From: Symsagittifera roscoffensis
Lineage: Eukaryota > Xenacoelomorpha > Acoela > Convolutidae
NCBI RefSeq assembly: GCF_963678635.1
Contig: NC_087069.1
Location: forward strand, 6,619,472-6,683,471
Direction: 5' to 3'
DNA length: 64,000 bases
A program made the position numbers and the translations under genes. Below the pieces are notes generated by a model. It worked only from the letters and a program-made list of their open reading frames with translations, ran no database searches and was not told the origin of the DNA. The first letter of the stretch is position 1. Each line of letters starts with the position of its first letter. Of this stretch, positions 21,986-34,000 are shown piece by piece.

Positions 21986-22540
21986 TATAGAGAGTTGCAA
22001 AAAGTTCGGACAGACAGAATTAATTAAAAAGAGCAACTGTCTAGACATCAACGGAAATTAAAACTAAAATAAACATAACGTCGAGAGTTCATAAAGCAGA
22101 GTTTCGGGAAGATAGGGCAGATTGTTTATTAGATTACTTGCAGCGATTTTCGACCAATTAGAATGCAGCAAAATTCAAATTTAAATACAACGCTCTAGTC
22201 CAAAGTTACTGTTTTTATTTACAGGGGTGGATATTATTTAGTAAATACAATAGGTTGCAATCTCTTGTTAAGTAGATCCGAGTTTCGCTCAAAATGTATA
22301 ACCACGGCGGGCAATTGCATCCGAAGCGTCGAACTGTTTTATAGTAAAATCTGGATGTTCATCGCAGTATTTAAAAATTAGGCTAGCATAATCATCGGAT
22401 AATCGACAATCTCGCACTTTGAATTTGGTCTGACAAAAAATTCAAGGTTGTTCGGCTTCAGATTTTGCATGCAAAAAAAGCGTCAAAAAGCACTGATTGC
22501 TCGTTTTAATTAATTCTGTCTGTCCGAACTTTTTGCTATA
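21986..22540. mobile_element. Tc1/mariner-like MITE, copy 1
   Basis: Ends are long inverted repeats: TTGCAAAAAGTTCGGACAGA with AATTAATTAAAA on the left, and the reverse complement (AATTCTGTCTGTCCGAACTT then TTTGC) on the right near 22510-22536. The GTTGCAAAAAGTTCGGACAG terminus resembles Tc1/mariner ends. Internal sequence at 22120-22275 is a separate insertion shared with 23905-24052. No transposase is encoded. Confidence 0.7.
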
Positions 22541-23080
22541 GACAGTTGCAAAAAACTCGGACAGACAGAATTAATTAAAAAGAAGAACTGTCTAGAAATC
22601 AACGGAAATTAACACTGAAATAAACATAATGTCGAAAGTTCATAAAGCAGAGTTTCGCTCAAAACCTATAACATCGGCAGGCAATTGCATCCGAAGCGTC
22701 GAATAGTAAGCCTTGAAACAGGAAAGTTGTTGCTCAGGGTGGCTAATGTTTTTCTGCGATTAGTTTCCAAATTTTGAAGTATTAAATCATCTTCACTTCC
22801 GTTTTTTTAGGGCGGCCTAATCTGTGTTTTGTTTTAGTTGTTGAAAATATTTCTGGATTTCGATTTTTTAACTAATTTTGCAAACTATTTTATAGTAAAT
22901 CTGGATGTTCATCGCAGTATTTAAAAATTAGGCTAGCATAATCATCGGATAATCGACGATCTCGCATTTTGAATTTAGTCTGACAAAAACTTCTAGGTTT
23001 CAGGTTTTGCATGCAAAAAAGCGTCCGAAAGCACTGATTGCTCAATTTAATTAGTTGTCTGTCCGAACTTTTTGCTACTA
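22537..23080. mobile_element. Tc1/mariner-like MITE, copy 2 (head to tail with copy 1)
   Basis: Starts TATAGACAGTTGCAAAAAAC directly after the right end of copy 1 and ends TGTCTGTCCGAACTTTTTGC near 23056-23075. Interior segments such as AGAGTTTCGCTCAAAA and GGCTAGCATAATCATCGGAT are shared with copy 1. Non-coding. Confidence 0.7.
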
Positions 23081-23394
23081 ATTATACTAATTATCGTACC
23101 ACGTGAAAGTTCTAGACTCAAAAAACGCGCTTGCTTCACAAGAGACACTTAGCATAATTTTAACATTAAAGATGAAACTTAGTAGAAATAATTTATTAAA
23201 GTTTCGCGTTTGCTTTTTTTGTCTGTGTTTTATGTGTTTTTTTCTTTTGAAAAATTGCATGACAGATCGCTACTAAATGAAAATTGTTTTGAAGCTAAGG
23301 GCTTGAAGTTAAATAAAAAAACGGACTCCATGTTACTGTCTCAAGGTCAGAATTATTTCAGAATTTTAAGGCGTTGTCCGATAAATTTGTTAAA

Positions 23395-23515
23395 AGCCAT
23401 ATCATAGTGGTAAAGCTTTCACTTTGGAATCGTCAGATCGTGTACTCGATCCCAAGCCATGGCAATGATAGTGTGCGAGGACTTGACCTCTAGCTGACCA
23501 ATTTCGGCTGCAATA
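23395..23515 (+). repeat. tRNA-derived SINE-like element
   Basis: The head has A-box-like ATAGTGGTAAAGCTTTCAC, a CTTTGGAATC anticodon-like loop, and B-box-like GTGTACTCGATCCC about 35 nt on. The body CATGGCAATGATAGTGTG to TTTCGGCTGCAATAGTA follows, matching 21888-21985. This is the clearest head-plus-body SINE in the window. Confidence 0.55.
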
Positions 23516-23870
23516 GTAGTACCAAAGGAAAGTTCTAGACGCAAAAAAACGGCCTTGAGTCGCAAAAAGAGCTAGCTCAACAAAAAAACAGTCTGGAATG
23601 TGCGGAGATAATACAAAGGCACTAGCCTTGGACAGGACTGTTAAGGCCTACTGATAGCTCCTCTGCGATTCACAGGAACCATATTTATATAGTTTTATGG
23701 GGTGTAATCTAAAGAATCGCAGAAAAAGTGCTGTTTTAAAATTGATTAATATTTGGAATAATAGTTAGCCATACGCTGGCATACTTGAATTGCTCTTACG
23801 GAACCATGGGCTTGGAAAATGCAATGAGAAAACCAGAAGAACCAAAACTCAGAGCCAAAACAATTGACGG

Positions 23871-24055
23871 ATCTACTTAACAATCACCCCCTTCAAAAAA
23901 GGGGGGATTGTTAAGTAGATTAAATCAGCGAATTTGTAACCAATCAGAGTGCAGCAAAAATCGAATTAGAAAGATAACGCGTTAATTTACTGCTTATATT
24001 TATAGAAGTGGCAATTCTTTAGTAGATACTGTAGGGGTAGCGATTGTTGAGTAGA
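23871..24055. repeat. Repeat with 20-bp dyad and terminal direct repeats
   Basis: 23871-23920 is a near-perfect hairpin: ATCTACTTAACAATC plus a C run, a 9-nt loop, a G run and ATTGTTAAGTAGAT. A direct echo, GATTGTTGAGTAGATCCC, ends the unit at about 24035-24052. The interior with CCAATCAGAGTGCAGCAAAA matches an insertion inside the Tc1-like MITE copy 1 (22120-22275). Confidence 0.5.
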
Positions 24056-24139
24056 TCCCAAATGCAATAATGCTTTACAATGAGCAAACCAAAAATCAAG
24101 CGTGGAAAATTGAGCCTTGCTCTGAAAAGAAAAGATTAA

Positions 24140-24400
24140 CAAGACTGCTCGCATCAGGGCAAAGCCCTGAAAGTTCCGACTGCGTATTAATTTCTGAATT
24201 ATTTTACTGAAAAAATTTCTTTGATGTATATTTATTTTTAAAATCATCCCCCACACGAGTAAGTGATATATTTAGCATTTTAAATTAACAATTATATAAA
24301 AAGTATATAATAGACCAAAGAGCATGCGTCAATTCAATTTGAACGAGTTCTAATACAGATTAAACCTCCGCGTCACATACAGGAATTGAAATGCTTAAAA
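24140..24400. mobile_element. H1 repeat copy with best-preserved hairpin
   Basis: Starts AAGACTGCTCGCA, then the perfect hairpin TCAGGGC-AAA-GCCCTGA (24154-24170), then GTTCCGAC (24173-24180). The next 200 bp follow the H1 order (CCCCACACG, then GAACGAGTTCTAATACAGAT). The right end is lost. Confidence 0.6.
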
Positions 24401-24939
24401 AGTATCGTTTTCGTGCATAATATGGGTGACAGACCGTTGCAAAATTGTTAATATCTCAAAAAAAAAACGCCAAACCAACTGACATTTTTCAAACTTTTTT
24501 CCAGCTTTTGAGTTTCAAAAAATTACATCGCCTTAAAACTCGCTTGAATTGAATTTTCTTTCATTATCGATTCATTTTCGATCATTGCCAACAGACAAAA
24601 GAAAAAGCCCATGAAATCAAGGAAAACGAAAAAAAACTTACATTGAACATTTCTCAACACATTTCAATTTATTTTTTGTTTTCAAATTCGAAAACTATAA
24701 CACCTTTAAGTCGTTCAATTTCAATTTGGTATGACTTACTTTTTTTCTGATCGAAAAAGAACAAACCCAAATGTGGAAAAAAAAACGAAACAAGGAAATA
24801 ATATCTCTATTTATTAATTAGATATACTATAAACTCAGATAGTTACATAGAAATGAGACTAGGAGGAAAGAGACAACAGGACTATACTCCACTTTTCATT
24901 TTACCATGCAGCATAACTAATTCAAATATGGTTACGTAG

Positions 24940-25109
24940 CAAAAAGTAGACATGCCATAAAGTGGAAACGTCGTAAGCCAATTAGAATAGAGAAAAAAAA
25001 TTATATTTCGTACGTTTGTTTTCTTATCTCGACTGTGATTGTCTACTTTATGACACTCGATTGTGATTGGCTTACGACTTGCCTACTTAATGTTATGTCT
25101 ACTTTTTGA
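24940..25109. mobile_element. Fold-back element (about 43-bp imperfect inverted repeat)
   Basis: CAAAAAGTAGACAT to CGTCGTAAGCCAAT (24940-24984) is matched in reverse by ATTGGCTTACGACTT to ATGTCTACTTTTTG (25066-25109), with few mismatches and an 80-nt centre. Size and shape fit a small MITE. Family unknown. Confidence 0.6.
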
Positions 25110-25974
25110 CCGCACTCCTTGAAAGAATTTGCGGGCAGTATATATTTAAAGCTACCGCCAAATACATCATTAAGAAATTTCAAAAAGTAAGCATCAGAAA
25201 GTATTTTTTCTGATGCTAACCATTGAGCGAATAGTGGCTAGGACGGCAAAGGAGACAACCTAGATGCAATTTTCTCAATAGCTTGCTCAATTGTACAGAC
25301 AGTTGGAAAAAGTCTACACGCTAGTTAACAAAAAAAAACTGATATCTTTTGAATTTCAACGAAAAAAATACATAACCTTAAACATATTTGAAATTTAAGA
25401 ACGATTATTTGATAAAATTAAACCAATTTTTCAGAAAACTGGAAAAATGGAAAAAGTTTTACTTCTGCTGGGAAACAAACTCAATTTTTGAAACTAGAAG
25501 TCGATCACGTTTTTCGTCAACTTCACAGTTTTCCTGTTCGATAAAGGAGTTTGACTACTTTTATGACTCTTAAACAAATCAATTAAGCAATTAAACCAAT
25601 AATGTACCCAATAAAACAATTGGTCCTTCACTTCGCGTCTCTTCTCATTCACTGACAATTAATAAAACTGACCCGATTTGAGAAAACTGTACGAAAGGGA
25701 GTGTTGCTGAAAAAGTTTCAATTGAAATCTTTCTGTAAAACTGAGACAATTTGCAAGCCCTGTACACTTCTGTTATTGGAGAACGTATTTTTTTCATTTT
25801 TTCAGTTATAAAAAAATTTTAAATTAAATAACCAAAAAAGTTTTCAGTTGAAAATAACTTCAAGACTTTTGTCTGAAAAAAACGAACAAAAAACCAGAGA
25901 ATCTGATGAAGTGAAAATTCACTTCCTTTATCAGTTAAAAACTTATTAAATCAGCAAAGCAAAACAAGGATACC
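25110..25974. other. Unassigned spacer, about 0.87 kb
   Basis: One short plus frame (25388-25573) without recognisable features. A weak Tc1-end-like ACAGACAGTTGGAAAAAGTC is at about 25296. No gene supported. Confidence 0.3.
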
Positions 25975-26366
25975 CGGTTACTGTGCAAGTAGCACAGAAT
26001 GTTCCGACCATAGACTTAAGAAATTAAACAAAGCTTTTTCAAATTATTGTCGTTTTTTTCGGCGTGGTGTGATAAACACGGATCTGAACAAAAACTGGAG
26101 ACTAGTTATATTCGACAGTCATAGTAGAATAAGCAAATTAAATTTTTTTTGTAGAAAATATACTTGTAAAACGAAAAAAAATTGGGAAAATTTTTTGAAT
26201 TTTTTAAAAAAGGTTCGAATCACGACTATAAGGGCTTCCATATGATATATCACTGAACCCCAGTCATATGATTATTTTTGGTACCTGATTTTGCCTGGAA
26301 AGCAAAAAGAAAAACTAAAACACCTGAATACAAAGTTCCTCCCCATTTTCAATGGTCGGAACAAAA
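25975..26366 (-). mobile_element. H2 repeat copy 2, best-preserved termini
   Basis: GGTTA, then the perfect hairpin CTGTGC-AAGTA-GCACAG (25981-25997), then TGTTCCGACCA (26000-26010). The perfect inverse TGGTCGGAACA is at 26353-26363. The 3' third (TTCGAATCACGACT, ATATGATATATCACTGAACC, CCCATTTTCAA) matches the other two copies. Non-coding. Confidence 0.75.
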
Positions 26367-26905
26367 ACATAAGGTATTCCGATACAGTATTAAAAATAGT
26401 GTTTTACAATACTTTGCCGACGTGAACGCTCAAATTAATTCGAGCCGATCAATTAGGAAACCACTCAATTAGCATACTAAAAACATTACTTGAAATATAT
26501 ATCTCTATATATCCTTTCTTTTGAAGTTTTCGCAAATTTTAAATTCACTCAAAAGCAAGTATAAATAAACCCGCGCTTCATTTTAGGCGACATATTACCC
26601 AATTGCTACAAAAGGGCCACGTCTTGACGCTTGAGGTCTGTGCGTGAAATATTTCACCAACTCTATCATTAACAATTAACCGCAAATACCTTAAAAATCT
26701 AGAGTCAGTTACTTTGTTGGCTACTGCTCACTATATTTAGGCTAAAAGTAAGCTCAGTCTGCTTAGCGACACGTTTTCAAAACAAACTAGCGTGTAACGC
26801 ACCTCAGGTGCTTCGAATTTTTAGCAACTCATAAAGAAACCTAAACCGCATGTATTGAAAATAAAATCTGCATCCTTTAAATAAGTTCTTTGAAAAACTA
26901 ATAGC
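26367..26905. other. Unassigned spacer
   Basis: About 0.54 kb of AT-rich sequence between the H2 copy and the satellite array; no gene or known repeat. Confidence 0.3.
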
Positions 26906-27795
26906 AATTGAGCGGTCGAATTTGCAACTCCTGAGAGTACTCTTACAGTACCTAACTTCAATGTTGGGAATTTCAAACTTTGGGAAATTTCAAACTTAAG
27001 TTTTCTAAAAAAACATTTTTATAAACTATTAAGAATGACATATCTCGGAAACTACCAGGATTTGAGCACTATTATTTGGAGTCAAAACTCGCAGCCTCCG
27101 AGAGTACCCTGACAGTCCCAACTACAGGATTAGAAAAAAAGTTCGGTTAAGTTTTCTGAAAACTTTTCGAAAAAATCACAAAAAACGTCATATCTCAAAA
27201 ACTACAAAAATTTGAGCAGTATTATTTGTAGGAAAAACTCACAACTTCTGGGAGTACCCTGGCGAGGCCTCACTATAGAGATAGAAACTTAAATTTTGTG
27301 AAATTTTTAAATTTTGTGAAATATTTAAGTTCTTTGAATACTTTAAAAAGACATAACAAAAATCCCATCTCGGAAAAAGAGCATTTCAGCAGTCAGATTC
27401 GACTGCAAGACTTGCAATTTGGAACTCCTGAGAGTACCCTCACAGTGCCCTACTACAAGGTTGGGAATTTCCATTCTTTTGAATTTTTTAAAATCTAACT
27501 TTTCTGAAAAATTAAAAAAAAACATAAAACACGTCAAAACTCGAAAACTGCAAGGATTCGAGCAGTCAAATTTTGAGGCAAGATTCGCAATCCTTGAGAG
27601 TGCTCGGACAGCACCCAAATACAAAGTTGGGAATTTCAGGTGTTGTTTTTATAAAATGAGTTTTCTAAAATATTGTGAAAAAATTCACAAAAATTGTCCC
27701 ATCTCATACACTAAAAGGATTTGAGCATTCGTAATTGGAGGCCAAATTCGCAACTCATGGACACCCTGACACCATCTCACTATTGGGTTGCTAAT
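26905..27795. repeat. ~165-bp satellite, array 1 (about 5-6 units)
   Basis: Units recur at 150-176 bp, each with a TATCTCGGAAACTA-like block (about 27041, 27191, 27367, 27540, 27700), a GGATTTGAGCA-like block and a CCTGACAGT-type block. The same unit forms a larger array at 60628-62520. Copies here are more diverged. Overlapping 60-100-codon frames on both strands are by-products of the repeats. Confidence 0.75.
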
Positions 27796-29995
27796 TCCAA
27801 AATTTGTTCAAAAAATCAATTGAAATCAAACTAGAAAATCGAAATAAATTAAGCTTCTTAACCATTGCCATATACGCTTTAGCTTAAACGTGAAAAAATT
27901 CGTTCGTTAAACATGCAAAAATAATACGTTGAAAAAGCTTAAACATGGCGAGATAACATGAATAACATGCATTTTAATATATAATAGATCGATTTGAGTA
28001 AGCTAAAAGACAATTTTTGCTTAAAATTTTAAGTAATGTGTGATGCTTAATGAGAGGTATGCTAAATGAGATGGCAGCATTGATTCTTAGTTTTGCAAAT
28101 CAAATACAAATACAAAATCCAGGTTTTATCAGCTTCAAAACTCGGGTGACCTTAACCGAACTTGACTTGATACGCAAGGTCACCTAGCCACTTCCGAATT
28201 AACCTAATCACAATCAGCCTATGAAGCAATGAACAGAAATTGACACAAAAGTAACATCAAACATCATCAACTGGTCAGCTATTTTCAGACTTCGGACCCA
28301 ACAACTACTATCATCAACATCGTACGCTTTATCTCATTCTATATTATTGATTTTCCTAATGTCTATTTACTTGAAGATTGAGATCACTTTTTAAATTAGA
28401 TTTTCATCAAGATCTCTGACTAATTCAATCCTCACAAATCTTTGCTTTTATCACTAATACTAATAATCTTAGCTTGCCGGTGCGACTTAATTCACTTATA
28501 AATCCTCGATTCAAATAGAATTTGAGTGAACACCTCTAACTGTCAATGCGAATGACAATTTTGGTTCAAAGTCTACCATATCACGTCAAGCTCATCATCA
28601 AAATTTGACAAAAATGCTGTCTCAAAATCTAAATGAACGCCTCGATGGTAGAAAAAGCCGAAACTTACGACTTCCGTTTTTGGAGACTCCATTTTTGAGA
28701 CAAAATTAACGAGCATTATATTACGACTATTTCTCCCTAATTTACAAAAAACAAATTCACTTATTGATTTATAATAATTTTCAAACCACCAGAAAACTTT
28801 TGATGAAACTAATAAAATTAGGGCAAAATATTCATTTATCCAAGTAGTTGACCTTTCACTCTAGGATACTAGTTTGACTAAAGACCATCGTGTCAAGGTC
28901 GTTTGAATTTTTATTCATTTAATTAAATGCTGATGTAACTTCGTGGTTTTAATCAGTAACCAACTGTTCGTTATCTTTGCGTGACTAAGCGCATAACGAA
29001 TTTAATTCAATATGGTTGACCAAAAGAACGCTAGAAATTAAACTTTCATGGCCCCAATCATTTAAAAAACATAAACTGACAGATCTGATATGCTGAACAA
29101 AACTGAATGCATGAAGAAGTTACAATCGTAATGTTTTCATGCATTATTTTACTTCATTTTATAGTTTGAGCTTTCATATACATAATCAGACTTTTTTGCA
29201 AAAAAAATAGCCAGCATGGTAGCTGAACAGAAAAATCTAGGCCAAACATTTCATTTTAAACACTTGAGGAACCCATCTTCCCCAAAATAGGTGATTGAAC
29301 TCTAAAGCCTAGAATAAACATGCAACGAAGTTAATAAATAGAAAGCAAAAAAACCTAGCCTACAAACGGGTGGCAGTTTTAAAAACTTTCATTCAGTTTT
29401 CGAAATTCATCACAGTGTAAAAAATTATAAATGCCGCTTTTTTATATGGAAGTAACTCAATTTGAGACCACGAGATTATAAGTACGACTTGATTCCGCTG
29501 GGGGGTTCTAAAATTTGAACTTACAGATCAAACCTCATTTTTACGAAAATTCCATTACTGTTGCTGTAGAATTTCCAAATCTATTACCGTAGAGCAAAAC
29601 GTAAACTCCGTTTGTGGTTTTCAATGACCGAAAAAGCCAAAGAGGACATAGCCAAACAAAAATTGGAAGTGTCAATGAAAAAGGTTACTGAAAAACAAAT
29701 ACTTTTTATTGAACAATTTTCAGCTTCCGAGCTTCGAGCGAATTCAATTTTTCTGAAGTTGGTTGAAAATTGAGAACTATTCAGTTAAACGCAGCCAAAG
29801 TTGGAGTTCGAATAAACAAGCGAGAAAAACAATTAATCACAAATTATTTCAACTACAAAAACTCTTTGAAAGTATTCAAAAACTATTTCGTTTCTCTTGA
29901 ATTGATGCTTTCTCATACAAATTCTGAATAAAAACGTTAACTCTAATAAACGAAAAATAAGAATACTAACGATTAGAAACAATATACATTTGAAA
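27796..29995. other. Spacer with a satellite-associated flank, then featureless
   Basis: 27880-27990 contains AACGTGAAAAAATTCGTTCG, AAAAGCTTAAACATGGCGAG and CATTTTAATATATA, which recur in the second array (61795-61860 and 62700-62815), so array and flank moved together. From 28000 to 29995 nothing is recognisable. Confidence 0.4.
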
Positions 29996-29997
29996 AC

Positions 29998-30525
29998 ACA
30001 GTGAGCCGTTGCTGTGAAAGAAGCACAGAATATTCCGATCACATTCACAAAAAACTACAAAAAGGGACAATTCTTTTTTTTTCTACACAAGTATCGCTTT
30101 TAGAGAGTGGAGTGACGAGAAAACTATACGATCGCGTAGAAAATTAGTGAATAAGACATAATAGACAAAATTTGTAATGAAAACAAGAAGTACCAACAAA
30201 GACAACTTTATAAAAAAAAGAAGCACTGAACAAAACGTCGGAAACCTTTTATCATTTCAGTTAAATCTTTAACATAAAATTAGAGTTTTTTCAGCCTAGA
30301 TTTTATTATTTCATAATTAGCCTAAGCCCGTTTTTCTCAATACTGAGAAAACTTTGAAAATTAAGAAAAAAAACGTTCAAAACACGACTGAAAGAGTTTT
30401 AATATGATATATCACTCTAACCAATCTGATGATTATTTAAGGTATCTAGTTTTGCATCGAAAACAAAAAAAAACAAACATAGTCGAACACATAGTTCTTC
30501 CCCATTTTCAATGGTCGGAGCAAAA
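29998..30525 (-). mobile_element. H2 repeat copy 3 (diverged)
   Basis: Hairpin CTGTG-AAAGAAG-CACAG (30012-30028), left box TATTCCGATCA (30030-30041 area) and right box TGGTCGGAGCA (30512-30522). The 3' region keeps CACGACTGAAAG, TTTTAATATGATATATCACT and CCCCATTTTCAATGGTCGG. Confidence 0.6.
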
Positions 30526-30721
30526 AAAGCTGAATAAAAATCATCTACAAAAATTTGTCATCTACAAAAATGTTTGTCTTGATTGTTGTTCAATGAAATG
30601 ATAACACTGTTGAGAAACGCAATCACTAGCATTCAGCAAGTTTTCAGTATTATTTATTGAGCAGGAACTCAGCCAAAACAAATTTGCGTAGACGCCTGTT
30701 CAGTCCAAAACAAAATGGCCA

Positions 30722-30790
30722 TAAAAACACAAAGGCAAAGCTGAGCTTCGCACCACTTGCGATACAAGTAGATCTTTCAAAATGAATGAA
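30722..30790. repeat. Palindrome-bearing repeat family, copy A
   Basis: Carries GGCAAAGCTGAGCTTCGCAC with CACTTGCGATACAAG, nearly identical to the copy at 42594. It lies just past the MED14 polyadenylation signal. See the family finding. Confidence 0.5.
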
Positions 30791-30850
30791 AAAAAACATG
30801 TCCAAACAATAGAAAGCAAAATCAGCATTGATTTTTATGATTAATAATTA

Positions 30851-30856
30851 TTTATT
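30851..30856 (-). terminator. Candidate MED14 polyadenylation signal
   Basis: AATAAA on the minus strand, 48 nt after the TGA that ends the last MED14 exon. It supports 31097-30904 as the terminal exon. Confidence 0.55.
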
Positions 30857-30903
30857 ATTTTTTTCACCATTCAATTTCTCGAATTTAGGGTGCTCAATGG
30901 GCG

Positions 30904-31097
30904 TCATGTGTCGTTGAGGTTGTAACAACTGACCTGATCGAAGACACTGTTCTGTATGGCTGGCACTACTTTTCTGCTGCTCCAGTTGTAGGTCAGGGGC
31001 AGTTCCAGTTGACGCACACTCTTCTTTGAAGTGAATGTGAACAGAAACATGACTGAGTCGGAGGAGGAAGGAGAGCCCCGCCGGATACACGTACTCC
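30904..31097 (-). CDS. MED14: MED14 exon 18 (terminal)
   Basis: Residues 1422-1485 and TGA. Read in phase 1 it gives [20 protein letters not shown], matching the vertebrate MLFFLQLTQKTSV block; the longer open frame over the same DNA is a shadow. A donor-like CAG|GTCAGT before the last nine codons leaves a further exon possible, but AATAAA 48 nt downstream favours ending here. Confidence 0.82.
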
Positions 31098-34000
31098 CTA
31101 AACATTATTTATAAGCAAAAATAAATTCAACCAAAACAAGACTCGCAAGTTGCATGCAAAATAGCCTATTAGGCAAGAACTGTCATTTAAGAAATTTAAA
31201 CTTAGATCAAAAGTTCAGTAGCATTTAAAGAGCAAAAAAGCTGACCTCTTAATGAAAAAAGGATAATCTTTACGCACTAAATGCAGATTAGATTGCCTTA
31301 TTTCAGTAAAAAACTATTCATTTTTTCGCTCATTTTTGGTGTAACTGAATGAAGCTTTTTCAGGAAATTTTTTCTTAAATTATTTCCTAGCCGCGGCAGA
31401 AGAACTTTTTTGAAATGTGAAGTTCATAGAACAATCTATTTCACATGTCACATTTAATTTCTCTAGATGTAGATATAAATTAATTGACGCAAAAATACAA
31501 AATTGCTCAAAGCAGAATTTAAACCATCAAGAATACTATATGGATATTAATGTGCATCAAGTAGTTCCCTTGGTTCATAAATTTTAAGAAAACAAGTGCA
31601 TAACCTACTCCGAGCGGCACTCACCAATCTTGTTGATGGCCACATTGCTAATCTGCTGCATCGGGAAAGTCCACGTCACTTTTATAAACCACAGAAACTC
31701 AGGTGAAGGATTCGTCTCAAACCTCAAAATGGATGCAAAATCAGACACTACAGCTGCAGGCAGCAATAAGAAGTTACACCACGCTAACAACAGTGGGGAT
31801 CTGAACGGCAACACTGCAATTTGGTGCTGGAAGTAAGTCTGCAGAAACTTCTGGTCTTTCTCGGACAGACTGTTTTGTTGCTCAGCTGATGAGGATGACA
31901 ATGATGATGTTGGGTTTGATGACATGGATGGAGGAAGTTGTTTATCGTCCAATACTGTTATGTCGTCTGATTGGTTCGATATGTTCAGATCAGTCTGTGG
32001 TGTTATTTTCATGTAGAGACCTAAACAAAAGGTATTTGAGGTTCCCAATTTGACTAGTAGAAAAAATTTATTTCTACAACTAGTCGTTCAATAAGGTTAT
32101 GTAGTATCAATTTATGAGACTTGGAGAGGACAGCCAACGGAATCCTAGGATCCTACAAGCCAGCGTATGTTTCAGAGCCAGCGTATAGGATTCAACGGGA
32201 GCTTTTTAAAACACCATCTCTACATTTTCATTCGTGCATGATACACTTTCAATATATATTGTCAGAAAATGCGGAAAACTTTTGAAATTTGAATCAGGAA
32301 TAACTGACATTGTTGCTTCTGACCACAACAGATTGCCTTTCGAACAGTAACTTCCCAATTACGAAACATTTTGATACATTTTGCTGACATTTGGCAAAAT
32401 ACAGGTTTTACATGCTTGCTCTCGCAAAAGAAAAAAGCATTAGAAAAAATGAAGAAAGGCAACGCAAAATTGCACTTCGCTTCACTATGTAATCACACAG
32501 AAAAACGATGACAAGATTTATTCGAAACATCAACACAGAGGCAATCTTTGCAACCACTTGTAATAGAACAAAAATGGCAAGGCAGCTAGACTAAAAAAAG
32601 ACGAAAGCTGAGTCGAAATAAAAATGTTTATAAAATCATTTAACAATCCGATTTTTTCAACGTTTGTCTGGAATGCGGTTAAACTTAAGAGAAAACACTG
32701 AGAAACACAACTACGAGTGTTAAATAGCATCAAAAACAAAATTTTTTTAGCGGATACTGAGCAGATAAAACTTGGGTAGACGACTGTCGAGTCGGAAAAA
32801 AAATCAAAAATGAACTGTAAAACATTTTGAGCCAAAAAAAATCGTAAGTTTCACGTCCCCCGTCCCCACCTATCTTTCCGCAAGCACAAAAACTTTTGAT
32901 GCTGCAAACGACAAATCATCAGGGGTAACCAAACGGAAATGTATCAGCCGGAACAATTTAAGCCGAAAAAAAGCCGAAAGCGAAAAAAGAAAACCAAAAA
33001 TTACCAATTTAACAACCAACAAAAAAATTCGAAGTTATTTAAAGATACAGAAAAAGAGCAACGAAAATGATCGCTTGAACTTTTGAGCAAACGAAAGCAA
33101 TTCTTTACGTCTGAATTTCAAGTGTCAAATAGAAATGACTCCAGAAAAATTGAAAACAATTCTGGATTCAGCGAAGATTTGGATTAGACCCAAATGTTAA
33201 AAAATTATTCCAACTATTGCTTGAAGAAAACAGGAACTTAAGAAATGTGTTATTCAGCTACAATCCAGTGTGCAACAGCTTAGTATTAAAACGAATGAAC
33301 TAGAGAGATATAACTCCAAGGATTCAGTGAAATTCAACAACTTGCCCCTGGGAATTACTGGGACTTTAATCGAAGACATCATATTTTTGTTCAAAAGTGC
33401 TGAATATATCGGTTACAGAAGACGATCTCAAGGCTTGCCACCCCTTATATCCTGTTAAGGACTTCAACAGACCGCCTCCAAATATTGCGAAAATTATACG
33501 ATTTGACAAAAAGAATAGTCTGTGGAATCGAAAACCTTTGCTTCGAAATTTCGTCCACCCGTGCAAAAATAAACCGGAATATATTAACGGAATGTTATCA
33601 AAACATAATTCGGGATTGAAAATTGAAGCTGAATCGAGAGGCATGATTGTTTCTACATAGAATTCTACTCCTTTTGTGAAGTTGAAGATATCGGAGGAAA
33701 TTTTAAAAGTGTCAAGGTGGATACTATGGAGGAGTTGGAGGGCCTAAGCAACACTGCGGTTAGCAAAGTCAACACCATCAGACCAGCTAAAACTAAATCG
33801 GAAATTTTGTATAGTAAGGTTTGGAAGGACAACATAACAACGGCTAAAACGCGTTTTCGCTTTCAAGTTTCACCATCGCCAGCATCTACAACTAACGAAG
33901 AAGAGCAAACTCTGAAAAGTGAATTGGTCAAGCATATGGATGATGATATTGCCTTATTGTATTTCATTGAAGGATTCTTGGGCGGTACTATGCAGTCATA

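Noticed and set aside
30848-31105. 85-codon frame over MED14 exon 18 in another phase
   Set aside because: The phase-1 reading set by exon 17 gives the conserved C-terminal block; the longer frame does not.
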